Positions 1 to 8,110 of a stretch of DNA of 42,061 bases are shown here, piece after piece. The stretch is taken from positions 1 to 42,061 of the forward strand of contig JAJYSL010000013.1 of assembly GCA_021793595.1 (NCBI GenBank), given 5' to 3'. Origin of the DNA: Acidobacteriota bacterium. Lineage in GTDB: Bacteria > Acidobacteriota > Terriglobia > Terriglobales > Acidobacteriaceae. The translations under genes were made by a program, and so were the position numbers. The notes beneath the pieces were generated by a model. It was not told the DNA's origin, did not search any database, and worked only from the letters and a program-made list of their open reading frames with translations. Positions within the stretch are counted from its first letter, which is position 1; every line of letters starts with the position of its first letter.

Positions 1-426
1 CCGATCTCCATAGGGAAGCAGGCTAGCGCGGAGTCCTTCAATATCCTGCGAACTGCCGATGATCTGAAATACGACCCAATCCGGGCGCACTGCCACTACC
101 TGAGCGCCCATCGAAGAGATGACTTGAAGCAACGGCAGGCGCGATTCCTGGTCGCACAAAATGCGGAACATGGCGAGAGTACGACAGAAGCCGTCCTGGT
201 AGGCGAAGCAGTCGATGGAATGCACATCCTGCAAGCGGCGCAGCATGTCGCAGGTTCGCCGCGCGCCGTCGTCGTCGATCGCTGCCATGAAGGTCACGCG
301 GGCTTCGTCTCCGATACGCATGGAGGAGAATGATTGCACCGGCACCATGTGATGCTCCAGCACCTGCAGAATTCTGGATTCGACCCGTACCCGATTTGAA
401 GCTGTGATCAAGAACATCCGTTCCAT
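1..426 (-). CDS. ilvN: Acetolactate synthase small (regulatory) subunit, partial at window edge
   Basis: Regulatory subunit of acetohydroxyacid synthase, the first common enzyme of valine, leucine and isoleucine synthesis. The frame is open from an ATG at 426 to base 1 (142 residues, no stop), so the 3' end lies outside the window. The N-terminal part (residues 3-75) resembles an ACT domain, though a divergent one. The second part is the more diagnostic: RTLAMFRILCD starts a second ACT-like domain, and the end (VAVRPDWVVFQIIGSS, then LLPYG) follows the usual IlvH/IlvN pattern of a 'v.pd.v..ei.g....id.....l.pyGi' segment. An AGGAGG lies 6 bases before the ATG. The large subunit is not upstream, so if it is in this operon it must follow. 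The attenuator at 481-689 supports the ilv assignment independently. The choice between IlvN, IlvH and IlvM-type cannot be settled here. Confidence 0.8.
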   Translation of the reverse strand, partial: MERMFLITASNRVRVESRILQVLEHHMVPVQSFSSMRIGDEARVTFMAAIDDDGARRTCDMLRRLQDVHSIDCFAYQDGFCRTLAMFRILCDQESRLPLLQVISSMGAQVVAVRPDWVVFQIIGSSQDIEGLRASLLPYGDR

Positions 427-480
427 CGACGATCCTCCTGGTGGTATGCCACCCGCGGTTTGAGCCAAGAGATTTGGCCC

Positions 481-520
481 AAAAAACGAAAAAGCCACCA
501 ACCCGCTTTGGGTGGTGGCT
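481..520 (-). terminator. Attenuator terminator hairpin ahead of ilvN
   Basis: On the minus strand the stem AGCCACCACCC (520-510) pairs with GGGTTGGTGGCT (504-493), with one bulged base and a 5-base loop. A T-rich run TTTTCGTTTTTT (492-481) follows. It sits 55 bases before the ilvN start and about 25 bases after the stop codon of the isoleucine-rich leader peptide. That is where an attenuation terminator is expected rather than the end of an upstream gene. The alternative antiterminator pairing was not worked out. Confidence 0.8.
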
Positions 521-545
521 TGTAGTTGCTTGATTCTTTTCCAGC

Positions 546-689
546 CTACATGCCCGCACCCATGTGGATCCTAATAATGGACCGAATAATGGAGGGAATA
601 ATAATGCCGGAAGAAATGCTGGACGCGGCCGTCTCATTCAGCAAATTTTGCTGAAACGCTTGCACCGGAGATCCGGAGATGCCACGCAT
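546..689 (-). CDS. Isoleucine-rich leader peptide of the ilv attenuator
   Basis: A 47-codon reading frame from ATG (689) to TAG (548-546). Ten codons are isoleucine, and nine of these fall in its second half, in the runs GIIIPSIIRSIIRIHMGAGM. Seven of the tandem codons are ATT. Ribosome stalling on these when charged tRNA-Ile is scarce would affect folding of the hairpin at 481-520, as in classical ilv attenuation; that mechanism is known for ilv operons, and its use here is inferred. No Shine-Dalgarno sequence precedes the ATG. The best promoter (697-726) would start RNA close to 690, so translation may be leaderless. A later in-frame start (TTG at about 641) is possible. The +1 frame through the same DNA reads leucine TTA codons instead, so the regulatory amino acid is likely Ile but not proven. 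Confidence 0.6.
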   Translation of the reverse strand: MRGISGSPVQAFQQNLLNETAASSISSGIIIPSIIRSIIRIHMGAGM

Positions 690-696
690 GCTGGTT

Positions 697-726
697 ATCG
701 TAACAGAAGCGAACCAAAAGAGACAA
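697..726 (-). promoter_or_regulatory. Predicted promoter of the ilv leader
   Basis: On the minus strand TTGTCT (726-721) and TACGAT (702-697) are separated by 18 bases. This fits a sigma-70 type promoter, with four matches in each hexamer. The predicted transcription start is near 690, giving a leader of about 265 nt before ilvN, enough to hold the leader peptide and attenuator. Found by eye only. Confidence 0.4.
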
Positions 727-775
727 AAATTTCTTGAGGCGATGCGAGCGAGCATGCGTTTCGGAGTGCAATGCG

Positions 776-2071
776 TCACTGGGTAGAACACCACTCGTGG
801 ACGAAGACCAGCAGCACTTTCGCCGCTTCGACCAGTGAATCAATCTCGACATATTCATCGGCGGCGTGGGTGTTACCGCCTCGCGCGCCCCACAGAACCG
901 CAGGCGTGTGAGAGACGGTGTGAAAGACGTACATGTCGCATGGCCCTTCAATTCCGGCGATGACCGGCGCCTTGCCCGTGACGCGTGTGGCGCAGTCCGA
1001 TAACTCGGTGACCAGTGCTTCATTGGCAGAGATAGCGGACCCGGGCAGCCATCGCGGAGTGAAGACGACCTGTGGCGGCTTGGCAAAGGGAGTGCCGGAG
1101 CCGGTTGCGAGCGAATCGATCCACGCAAGAAACTCGCGGTCGATATCTGTCTGTTGTTCGCCCGGCATTGCCTGCCAATAAATTTCCAACTTGCATTCTT
1201 CTGGCACCGTGACCGGTTCTTTGGTTCCCCAGGGCGCGGTAATAATTTTCGTCACGATTACCGGAACTGGATCGGCGGTATCGGAGTAGAGGGGGTGCGG
1301 CTTCGCGTTGGCCCGACGCTGATTGGCGAAGTCTTTAATCTTCGCGAGCAAGTAGGTCAATTGCTCGACCACGCCAGGCGTTGGTGCGCCCTCATTCAGG
1401 ACTCCTCCGGAGGCTTGCAAGGTGACGTGGGCGATACGGCCGCCGCGCTGTGCCGGGCAGATGCGCAGGAACGATGGCTCCGAAATGATTGCAGCATCCG
1501 CATTGAATCCTTTGACGCGACCGGCCAGGGTTCCGTTGACGCCGCCGAACTCCTCATCGATCACTGTCTCGAAAAGAACATCTCCCGACAGAGGAAGATT
1601 CAATTTGTGCAGACACTCCATGATGAAGAGGTTGGTTGCCACTCCACCTTTCATATCGTTGGAGCCGCGGCCATACAGAAAATTTCCTTCCACTGCGCCG
1701 CCGAAAGGATCCTTTGTCCACGGCAACGTGCCGACCGGAACCGTATCGATATGGCCCGACAGCAGCAGCGACCGGCCCTTCCCTGTGCCTTTGCGACGCG
1801 CGGCAATGTTGGGCCGATTTGTATAGTCGCGTCCCGCGATGAAGAGGGGGTGTTGCTTCAGGCCGGGCACGTCATCGAAAGAATAGGCAACAGGATCGCA
1901 ATCGAGGTTCGATAAGAAGCGGGCAATATATTCCTGGCACTCGCCCTCGCTGCCGATCGGCGGAGTATTTTCAGATGGAATGCGAACGATGTCCTGCAGA
2001 ATCTTGACCAGGCGGTCCGCATGTTGCTCGACGTAGTTGGCGAGTTGGTTTTCAACTGCAGGTAGATTCAT
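776..2071 (-). CDS. M20 family metallopeptidase (ArgE/DapE type)
   Basis: Zinc-dependent amidohydrolase of the M20 family, 431 residues, probably cytosolic since no signal peptide is seen. The metal-site motifs are in order: SGHIDTVP (His107, Asp109), RGSNDMKGG (Asp139), IDEEFGG (Glu173 general base and Glu174), and a late THAADE histidine. The family removes acyl groups from amino acids or diaminopimelate, or acts as a dipeptidase; the exact substrate cannot be read from sequence. The ATG at 2071 is chosen over one seven codons upstream because it forms an ATGA overlap with the stop of the permease gene and has GGAG about 10 bases upstream. Coupling to an amino acid permease suggests uptake and hydrolysis of an N-acylated amino acid or peptide-like compound. 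A broad ArgE/DapE label is safer than argE. Confidence 0.85.
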   Translation of the reverse strand: MNLPAVENQLANYVEQHADRLVKILQDIVRIPSENTPPIGSEGECQEYIARFLSNLDCDPVAYSFDDVPGLKQHPLFIAGRDYTNRPNIAARRKGTGKGRSLLLSGHIDTVPVGTLPWTKDPFGGAVEGNFLYGRGSNDMKGGVATNLFIMECLHKLNLPLSGDVLFETVIDEEFGGVNGTLAGRVKGFNADAAIISEPSFLRICPAQRGGRIAHVTLQASGGVLNEGAPTPGVVEQLTYLLAKIKDFANQRRANAKPHPLYSDTADPVPVIVTKIITAPWGTKEPVTVPEECKLEIYWQAMPGEQQTDIDREFLAWIDSLATGSGTPFAKPPQVVFTPRWLPGSAISANEALVTELSDCATRVTGKAPVIAGIEGPCDMYVFHTVSHTPAVLWGARGGNTHAADEYVEIDSLVEAAKVLLVFVHEWCSTQ

Positions 2072-3450
2072 TTGAAGGCGTCTCCACTCCACTGACTAAG
2101 TTTATTCTTAAAGCCCCGCGTAAGAATGGCGAGGTACGCAATCCCGATCGCCAACCAGATAAACCCGACGACCTTGGCATGCGTGCTCAAGCTGAGCCAG
2201 ATATAAATACAGAAGCAAGCGCCGGCCAACGGAGAAATCAAGTTTTTGAAAATGGTGTTGGAGCTGCGTTGCTTCTGGACGATATAAAAATGTTGAATTA
2301 CGGAAAGATTGACGAGAATGAATCCGACGAAGGCGCCGAAATTCAGCAACTCGACTGCGGTCTGAAAATTCATGTACAGCGCGCCCGCCAATGAAGCGGC
2401 TGAGGTGACGTAGATGGCGCGCGTGGGAGTTCCATACTTGGGCGAAACGTAGCCGAATACGGTGCGGGAAAATACTCCGTCGCGACCCATGGCATAGAGC
2501 AAACGAGACGCTCCTGCCTGACCGGTAAGCGCGCTGGACACGCCCGCCACCAGCAGTACGAATGTGAGGATCAGAAACATCACCTGTCCACCGATGCGGT
2601 GCCCGATATCGAGAATCGCCGTGGCGACGTGGGGGAATGCGCCATAGTTATTCCAGGCGAGCGCGGCAAAGTATACTGTCACGACGCAGATCAACGTTTG
2701 AAGGATGCAGACGAGAACGGTGGAAAAGCCGATGTCTCTTTCCGGGTTCAATGTGTCTTCCGCCAGGGTGGAGATGGCGTCGAACCCGATGTAAGAAAGG
2801 GCAGCGATCGATGCTCCCAGCATCATAGGCCGCACGGAGAAGTGACCGGTGGGGAAAATGCCGACCGGGGAGATCAAACTGGCTTTGCCATAATGCAAGT
2901 CAACATAATGGATAGCGAGGAAGATAAAGAGCACCGCGCACATAGTCATGGCGGCCATCATCACGGTGTTGGCGCGCGCCAGAATGCGAATGCCTTTGAC
3001 GTTGATCGCGGTGATGCCAGCGGTGAAGATGAGAACCCAGACGAAGTAGGGAATCGCAGGCACAAATCGCTGCGCCGTCAGCGCGGCATAGATCACGCTC
3101 TCCAGCGGAATCAGAAAATAATCCAGGATCATTGCCCAGCCGGCCACGAACCCGACGGTGGGCGTGAACGATTGCTGGACATAGGTGTATGTGGATCCAG
3201 CGGATGGATACACCGTCGCCATTCTTCCGTAGCTGGCGGCGGTGAACAGCATGGCGACCATCGCAACGATATAACTGAGCGCAGCCTGCCCATGGGAAAC
3301 GGACTGGATAATTCCGTAGACCGGATAGACGGCGGTTGGGCTGAGAATAACGAGCCCAAACAGGATCAGGTCCCCGCGTGTCAGAACCCGCCGGATATGT
3401 CCGGTCGTGGAAGGAACGTTCACGCCAGCCTGTGGCGCTGGATCACTCAT
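2068..3450 (-). CDS. APC superfamily amino acid permease
   Basis: Inner-membrane amino acid/polyamine transporter, 460 residues, with about 12 hydrophobic segments. The first helix region (GLVILSPTAVYPVYGII) and the following motif with GRMATVYPSAGSTYTYV resemble the APC consensus around TM1 to TM3, where substrate and proton are handled. It also carries a typical NVKGIRILAR segment in the middle. AGAGGA lies about 6 bases before the ATG. The stop overlaps the M20 peptidase start by four bases, so the two are one transcript and probably one pathway. It diverges from the DeoR-type regulator at 3810, which may control it. The substrate is unknown. Confidence 0.85.
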   Translation of the reverse strand: MSDPAPQAGVNVPSTTGHIRRVLTRGDLILFGLVILSPTAVYPVYGIIQSVSHGQAALSYIVAMVAMLFTAASYGRMATVYPSAGSTYTYVQQSFTPTVGFVAGWAMILDYFLIPLESVIYAALTAQRFVPAIPYFVWVLIFTAGITAINVKGIRILARANTVMMAAMTMCAVLFIFLAIHYVDLHYGKASLISPVGIFPTGHFSVRPMMLGASIAALSYIGFDAISTLAEDTLNPERDIGFSTVLVCILQTLICVVTVYFAALAWNNYGAFPHVATAILDIGHRIGGQVMFLILTFVLLVAGVSSALTGQAGASRLLYAMGRDGVFSRTVFGYVSPKYGTPTRAIYVTSAASLAGALYMNFQTAVELLNFGAFVGFILVNLSVIQHFYIVQKQRSSNTIFKNLISPLAGACFCIYIWLSLSTHAKVVGFIWLAIGIAYLAILTRGFKNKLSQWSGDAFK

Positions 3451-3809
3451 CGCAGTCCTCTCAAATCGGGTTCACCAGAGATATCTATCCTTTTGTGGAG
3501 ATGGAACAAGCTTCGAAACGGGAGTTTGGAACCCGCTCGTGAACACGGATCTGAGCGCGCGCACAGAGATTTCGAAAGGTTGCGATTGTGTCAGCGTTGC
3601 CAGTTGCGAAAGCTAATCATAAAGGAAAAAACCAGGGGTGTCATGAAGGTGCTCGCCTGTAAAACGCGAAGAAGATGTCTCGGTTCAGTTGCCGCGGAAA
3701 CGGATCGAGGCAAGATAAGCGGTTGCCTTATCAAGGATTTTGTGAATAATGAGTGTGCAAAGATAACTATAGTAAGACTTGTAGCCAGTTCCTACCCGAG
3801 GCCAAAATA
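3451..3809. promoter_or_regulatory. Divergent promoter region, permease and DeoR regulator
   Basis: This 359-base gap between divergent genes holds no convincing gene. For the regulator, TTGTGA (3740-3745) and GATAAC (3762-3767) are 16 bases apart, 43 bases before the ATG at 3810, and form a plausible promoter. The heptamer TTCGAAA occurs at 3512-3518 and 3571-3577, with a related TTGCGAAAG at 3604-3612. DeoR-family operators are often repeats of a TTTCG-like core, so these may be regulator sites. An imperfect CGGG/CCCG hairpin lies near 3519-3535. All of this is visual inspection. Confidence 0.35.
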
Positions 3810-4649
3810 ATGAATAATTCGCCGAACAGTGGCCACAACGCAAAGTCAGTGTCGAGCGATTCAGGAGCGAGTACGGACGGCGATCCGATGTTGATTGAGG
3901 AGCGCAGACAACATATTCTGGCGATTGCACAGAGTGAGGGTCGCGTGCGCGTTCGCGATCTTTCGAAAGCCCTTGGTATTTCGCAGATAACGATTCGTAA
4001 AGACCTTGATCACTTGCAGGGCAGGGGTTTGCTGCATCGCAGCCATGGAGGCGCGTTGCCGGCCCAGCCCGGCGCGCTATTCGATCCGACCCTGCAGGAA
4101 AAGGAGAAACGCCACCACAGCGAGAAGGTTCGCATTGCTGCGGCCGCGGTGGAGATGGTGCAGGAAGGTCAATGCGTCATGCTTGACTCCGGCACGACGA
4201 CCACGGCGGTAGCGCTGGCAATGAAAAAGTTCTCTCAGTTGACCATCATCACCAACGCGGTCAACATTGCAGCGGAGTTGACCGGAACACATTTTGATGT
4301 GATTCTCACCGGCGGAATCGTTCGCAAGAATTCCTTTTCCCTGGTGGGTCCGCTGGCGGAAGACATGCTGGCCGAGATGCACGCGGATATTTTGTTCTTG
4401 GGTGTCGATGGGTTCGATCTGGATATCGGCTTGACCACGCCGAACCTATTGGAATCGCGGGTCAACCGGGCCATGGTCGGGGCTGCAGCCAAAGTAGTAG
4501 CGGTATGCGATTCGACGAAATTCGATCGCAGAAGCTTGTCCCGTATCGTACCGGCGACCGCAATTCACCACGTCATTACAGATACCAATCTCCGAGAAGA
4601 GACTGCCGAAGCGCTGCGAAATTTGAATATCGGGCTGACGCTGGTGTAG
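3810..4649 (+). CDS. DeoR family transcriptional regulator
   Basis: DNA-binding regulator, 279 residues. Residues 32-82 form the DeoR-type winged helix-turn-helix: RRQHIL, then VRVRDLSKALGISQITIRKDL, then the hallmark RSHGGA. Residues about 105-265 form the DeoRC sensor domain, which in known members binds a phosphorylated sugar; it contains the DSGTTTTAVA and VDGFD loops typical of the family. A poorly conserved 30-residue Ser/Gly/Asn-rich tail precedes the HTH. The ATG at 3810 has GAGG 9 bases upstream. A GTG at 3753 in frame is unlikely because it would lie inside the predicted promoter. It may repress the divergent permease/M20 operon, the convergent sugar locus, or both. Confidence 0.9.
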   Translation: MNNSPNSGHNAKSVSSDSGASTDGDPMLIEERRQHILAIAQSEGRVRVRDLSKALGISQITIRKDLDHLQGRGLLHRSHGGALPAQPGALFDPTLQEKEKRHHSEKVRIAAAAVEMVQEGQCVMLDSGTTTTAVALAMKKFSQLTIITNAVNIAAELTGTHFDVILTGGIVRKNSFSLVGPLAEDMLAEMHADILFLGVDGFDLDIGLTTPNLLESRVNRAMVGAAAKVVAVCDSTKFDRRSLSRIVPATAIHHVITDTNLREETAEALRNLNIGLTLV

Positions 4650-4686
4650 TCGGCAACCACGTAGTTCGCGTTGTTGAAGTGCCAAC

Positions 4687-4727
4687 ACGTCCCATCCATC
4701 GATATCGTTGGATGGGACGTTTGTTTT
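4687..4727. terminator. Strong hairpin terminator between convergent genes
   Basis: A perfect 12-base stem ACGTCCCATCCA (4687-4698) / TGGATGGGACGT (4709-4720) encloses a 10-base loop, followed by TTGTTTT. It lies 38 bases after the DeoR stop, and its mirror side (AAAC run only) is 17 bases past the DUF5107 gene stop. It is best suited to stop plus-strand transcription but may serve both directions. Confidence 0.85.
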
Positions 4728-4736
4728 CTGTCCGGA

Positions 4737-7700
4737 CTAACTTCCAAGGTTCTTCAAAGCGATGCGTGCCTGCCAGAACAATGGATCGAGATCGAGCGCT
4801 TGCTGAAAATACTTGCGCGCCTGGTCTGGGTGGTGGCTGTATTGCTCGGCGGTACCGGCTGCGAAATAATCTTCGGCGGTGGGTTTCGGTTGCGCCGCAG
4901 ATCGGATTGCACCTTGCCACAGACGTTGCGCTTGTTCGTCCTGCCCTAGCTTCTGATATGCGAGCGCCGAATAAACAGCGGAAACATTCGTTCTTCCCTT
5001 GCCGTGGTCGGCGGACTTTTGCCACGCGGTTTTGGCTTCGGCAGTCTTGCCCTGCGCTTCCAGCGCGTTGCCGATCCAATACATCTGCTCCGCGGTATCG
5101 GGGTTGGCGGGCTCGCCCGTACCCAGATTTTCCGGATACTCAAGCGCCTTGCGGAAGGAAGCCTCGGCAGTGGCGGGGTGATGGTCTTGAAGCGCTCGCT
5201 TGCCTTGTTCAATATTGGTGAAGACGAATATGTTGTGCATCGCTACTCCACCCTCCCACGGCTTGTAACGGTGGTTGGCGAAGAGAGCCATCGCGTCATC
5301 GTATTTCCCCTGGTCGAGGAACAAGAGAGCGCGGCGGGCGCGAACCGTGTCTTGATTGAGCACCGCAGGTGGAGCCTTCTGGAATAGTGCCGTGCGGGCC
5401 GAGGTATTGCCCTGCTCGGTGTAGATTTCATCTAGGTCGGGGTAGAGGCGGTAGTCATCGGGAGTCATCTGGATGGCTTGTGAATAATAATTGGCCGCGC
5501 TCGACAAATCATGTTTCACGTGCCATTGATAGACGCCCAGGTTGCGCAGCAGCACCGCATTTTTAAATCCCTCGCCCAGCGCCTTTTCCCACAACGTTGC
5601 CGCTTCGTCGTATTGATCTTTGGCGAACAGAAAATTGCCGAGCGAGTACTGCGCTTGCGCGTCCGCGGGGTTGTGCTGCAAGGCTTCGCGTAGTACGGCC
5701 ACGTCTTCCAGACGATTCGGGAAAATATCGGCGACGGTTGAGGCGGCGGCCTTTTGCGCGTACGCATCCGCTTGCTGTTCGTGCCCTAACTGGCGCGCGT
5801 TCGATGCCAGGTAGTAGTCGATCATGGGCGCAATTTCAGCGGCGGACGGATTCGCTTCTGCGAGGTGAAGAACTGCATCCGAGGACTGCCAGGCTCCGAT
5901 GCTGTGATACCAGGACGCGACCGCCAGATAGTTTTGCGGATCGGCATTGATGATGCGCGTCCAACCGGTATTCGATGACGAAGCTGCAGATGGGCTCGCG
6001 TCGAGCCATTGTTCCGCCAGTCCATAGGGAAGCACCGGCATTTTCTTCACGGCTTCGGCCGAGTACTGCGCGGCATCGTGTTGGTTGCCACTCAACCGTT
6101 CGGCCGCGGCAAGATCGGCGAGTGCGAAGGCATCGCCAGGGTTGTAGTTCACGGCAGACTTCAAGAGATCGACTGCCTGCGCGGGCTTTCCCTGACGAAG
6201 GGCAATCTCTCCCAACTCCACATAGGAGGCCGCCAGGGTGGGCCCCGGAGCGATCGCAGCGCCATAGTGGATTGCATTCCACAGCGCATCGTTCGCGAGC
6301 GACAGATGCCCGTCGGCTCGATCGATGACGCCGTGGGTATAGGCGATGTACGGATCTTCAGTGTCGCGCTCGGCTGCGCGTGCGATCAGGGATTCAGCTT
6401 TCTTAAAGTCTGCGGCGTTGTAGCTGTACCACGCCTCTTTCAGCAGCGCTGGAACATATCCCGAGTCCTGTGCCAATACGCGATCGAAGAACTTGAGTGC
6501 CTCCAATTGATTTCCTGTTTTATCCAGGAAGACTCCTTGAAGATAGAGCTGTTCGATGGGCGTTTGCGCATTGATTGGGATCGGCTGTGCAATCGGCTTT
6601 CCTGCCATCGGGATGAAATTCGGATTTCCATCGATGGGTTCGGCCGCAGACCACTGCAGCAACACTTTGTTTTGCGAGGAGAGGATTTCGACATTGAGAG
6701 TTTTCTTTGCGTCCTCTACATTCTGTACCGGGATGGCATAGGTTTCCGTTTGCAACGGAGCGAAGTTGACGTGATGGAACTCGCGCAGAACGCTGGACCC
6801 CTGCTTCACGACTAGGGTCGTATCGGAAACATCGGCTACCGGACTGACGAGCAGTTTTACCTGCCCTTGGGAAGAATTGCCTGCCGGATAGACAGCGTTG
6901 ATCGCCAACTGCGGGGTTGCTTCGACGAATCCGCCATCCAAATCGCGAACCGGGTACCAGTACTCCGTCCAACTCTCGACGCGGCGCGGATTCATGAACT
7001 CGCGATAGCCCTGGGTGTAGAAACGTCCACTCTGAATTTCGTTATACGAGCCGTCGTTATCGCTCAGGATGTGGTCCCATATTTTTCCAACCGGAGCGGC
7101 TCCCCACGTCCATATTTTCTTGCCTGGGTCCTGGCGGAAATCGGCCACATGCACCACGCCATAGTTGGATGCGTGGTAATAAATGCCGAAGAAGTTCCGT
7201 TGCACGTCGCGACCAAACGCAGCCATGGCGCTGGCATCGTTCTTATACCAACTTTGATCGACGCCTTTCCACACCGGCCAGCTCTGCGCGATCGCAAATG
7301 GATCGTCATAAATGGTTTCGCGCATTGGGTAGATATATTGCAGATCGTCGGTGGCCTTGACGGCGGAATTGGTCCAGAAGAGATAGAGATGATTCTGCGG
7401 CGTGGAATTGAAGAGCGTCACGCCTTCTTCCACGCGCGCCGTATTCGGGCGCAGGGTGATGGAAATTTCCCAATGCATGTTGGAGACCCAATCAACCGCG
7501 CCGACAACAGAAGTGGCGCTGCCGTCTGGATTGTGACGCAGAACAGAGTTCACCGATGACACGGAGTCGGTGGTGTGGGCGAAGGGAAAACTAAACTCCA
7601 TGCCGCCAGAAATCCACGCCCCCCGCGCCCCCACCAGACCATACTTGATGACGTTGTCGCGGTAGAGAACTTCGCGATGATCGATCTTGTCGTACACGGA

Positions 7701-8024
7701 GTAAACGTGACCCCCCAGGTCGGGCAGGATGGTGATTTTCAAATATTTGTTCTCAAGATAGACCGCGCGATAGGTCATCGGGACGCGATCATCCGTCAGA
7801 TCGTCGAGCATCGTGTACGGGTAGACGGGAGCCTTGCTGACCAGGGGGAATGCTGGATTGGGATCGGCGGGGCCCAGCTTATAGGTCGGGATGGTGATTG
7901 TGCCTTCCCATCCGCGCACCGCATTGCCCGTTTCTGGCGCGGCGGTTTTAGCCTGGCTGTGCGCCAGACCGGAGGACAGCAAGCAAGCAAGCGCGATGCA
8001 AGGCAGAAATACACACCGTTTCAT
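4737..8024 (-). CDS. Secreted DUF5107 protein with long TPR region (copy 1)
   Basis: A 1095-residue exported protein. A signal peptide ends near AHSQA. Residues about 40-365 match the DUF5107 type, a beta-rich domain thought to resemble aldose-epimerase or supersandwich folds; its marker is ITILPDLGGHVYSVYDK (residues about 99-115), then YRDN, then GGMEFSFPFAH. A beta linker (about 370-470) leads into many TPR-like helical repeats to the C terminus (about 490-1095). The biochemical activity is not known to me; a sugar-binding or glycoside-acting role is inferred from domain type and context. The second of two ATGs (8024) is preferred, since AGGAA sits 6 bases before it but touches the first (8030). 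It is probably cotranscribed after the DUF4832 gene (gap 86 bases). A homologue in the same locus lies at 17796-21113. Confidence 0.85.
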   Translation of the reverse strand: MKRCVFLPCIALACLLSSGLAHSQAKTAAPETGNAVRGWEGTITIPTYKLGPADPNPAFPLVSKAPVYPYTMLDDLTDDRVPMTYRAVYLENKYLKITILPDLGGHVYSVYDKIDHREVLYRDNVIKYGLVGARGAWISGGMEFSFPFAHTTDSVSSVNSVLRHNPDGSATSVVGAVDWVSNMHWEISITLRPNTARVEEGVTLFNSTPQNHLYLFWTNSAVKATDDLQYIYPMRETIYDDPFAIAQSWPVWKGVDQSWYKNDASAMAAFGRDVQRNFFGIYYHASNYGVVHVADFRQDPGKKIWTWGAAPVGKIWDHILSDNDGSYNEIQSGRFYTQGYREFMNPRRVESWTEYWYPVRDLDGGFVEATPQLAINAVYPAGNSSQGQVKLLVSPVADVSDTTLVVKQGSSVLREFHHVNFAPLQTETYAIPVQNVEDAKKTLNVEILSSQNKVLLQWSAAEPIDGNPNFIPMAGKPIAQPIPINAQTPIEQLYLQGVFLDKTGNQLEALKFFDRVLAQDSGYVPALLKEAWYSYNAADFKKAESLIARAAERDTEDPYIAYTHGVIDRADGHLSLANDALWNAIHYGAAIAPGPTLAASYVELGEIALRQGKPAQAVDLLKSAVNYNPGDAFALADLAAAERLSGNQHDAAQYSAEAVKKMPVLPYGLAEQWLDASPSAASSSNTGWTRIINADPQNYLAVASWYHSIGAWQSSDAVLHLAEANPSAAEIAPMIDYYLASNARQLGHEQQADAYAQKAAASTVADIFPNRLEDVAVLREALQHNPADAQAQYSLGNFLFAKDQYDEAATLWEKALGEGFKNAVLLRNLGVYQWHVKHDLSSAANYYSQAIQMTPDDYRLYPDLDEIYTEQGNTSARTALFQKAPPAVLNQDTVRARRALLFLDQGKYDDAMALFANHRYKPWEGGVAMHNIFVFTNIEQGKRALQDHHPATAEASFRKALEYPENLGTGEPANPDTAEQMYWIGNALEAQGKTAEAKTAWQKSADHGKGRTNVSAVYSALAYQKLGQDEQAQRLWQGAIRSAAQPKPTAEDYFAAGTAEQYSHHPDQARKYFQQALDLDPLFWQARIALKNLGS

Positions 8025-8110
8025 ATTCATTTCCTAATTCTCCCGGATCGTAGGTTCAATTCTTTTTTGTAGCGGATATCGTTTCAAATATGTAGTTCTC
8101 GCATGGCACT

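Noticed and set aside
577..606. ATT/AAT repeats as a simple microsatellite
   Set aside because: Interruptions are codon-spaced, and stop and hairpin follow in the right order, so a leader peptide explains them better.
38..637. Long minus-strand frame of 199 codons running through the leader and attenuator
   Set aside because: It overlaps the ilvN gene in another frame and carries the hairpin DNA as coding; it is kept only as a possible alternative leader frame.
3753..3809. Upstream GTG start for the DeoR regulator
   Set aside because: It would lie inside the predicted promoter and add non-conserved residues; the ATG at 3810 has GAGG.
2599..3810. Plus-strand open frame antisense to the permease
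   Set aside because: Residues are charged and low-complexity with no recognisable motif; the opposite strand has a clear APC permease.
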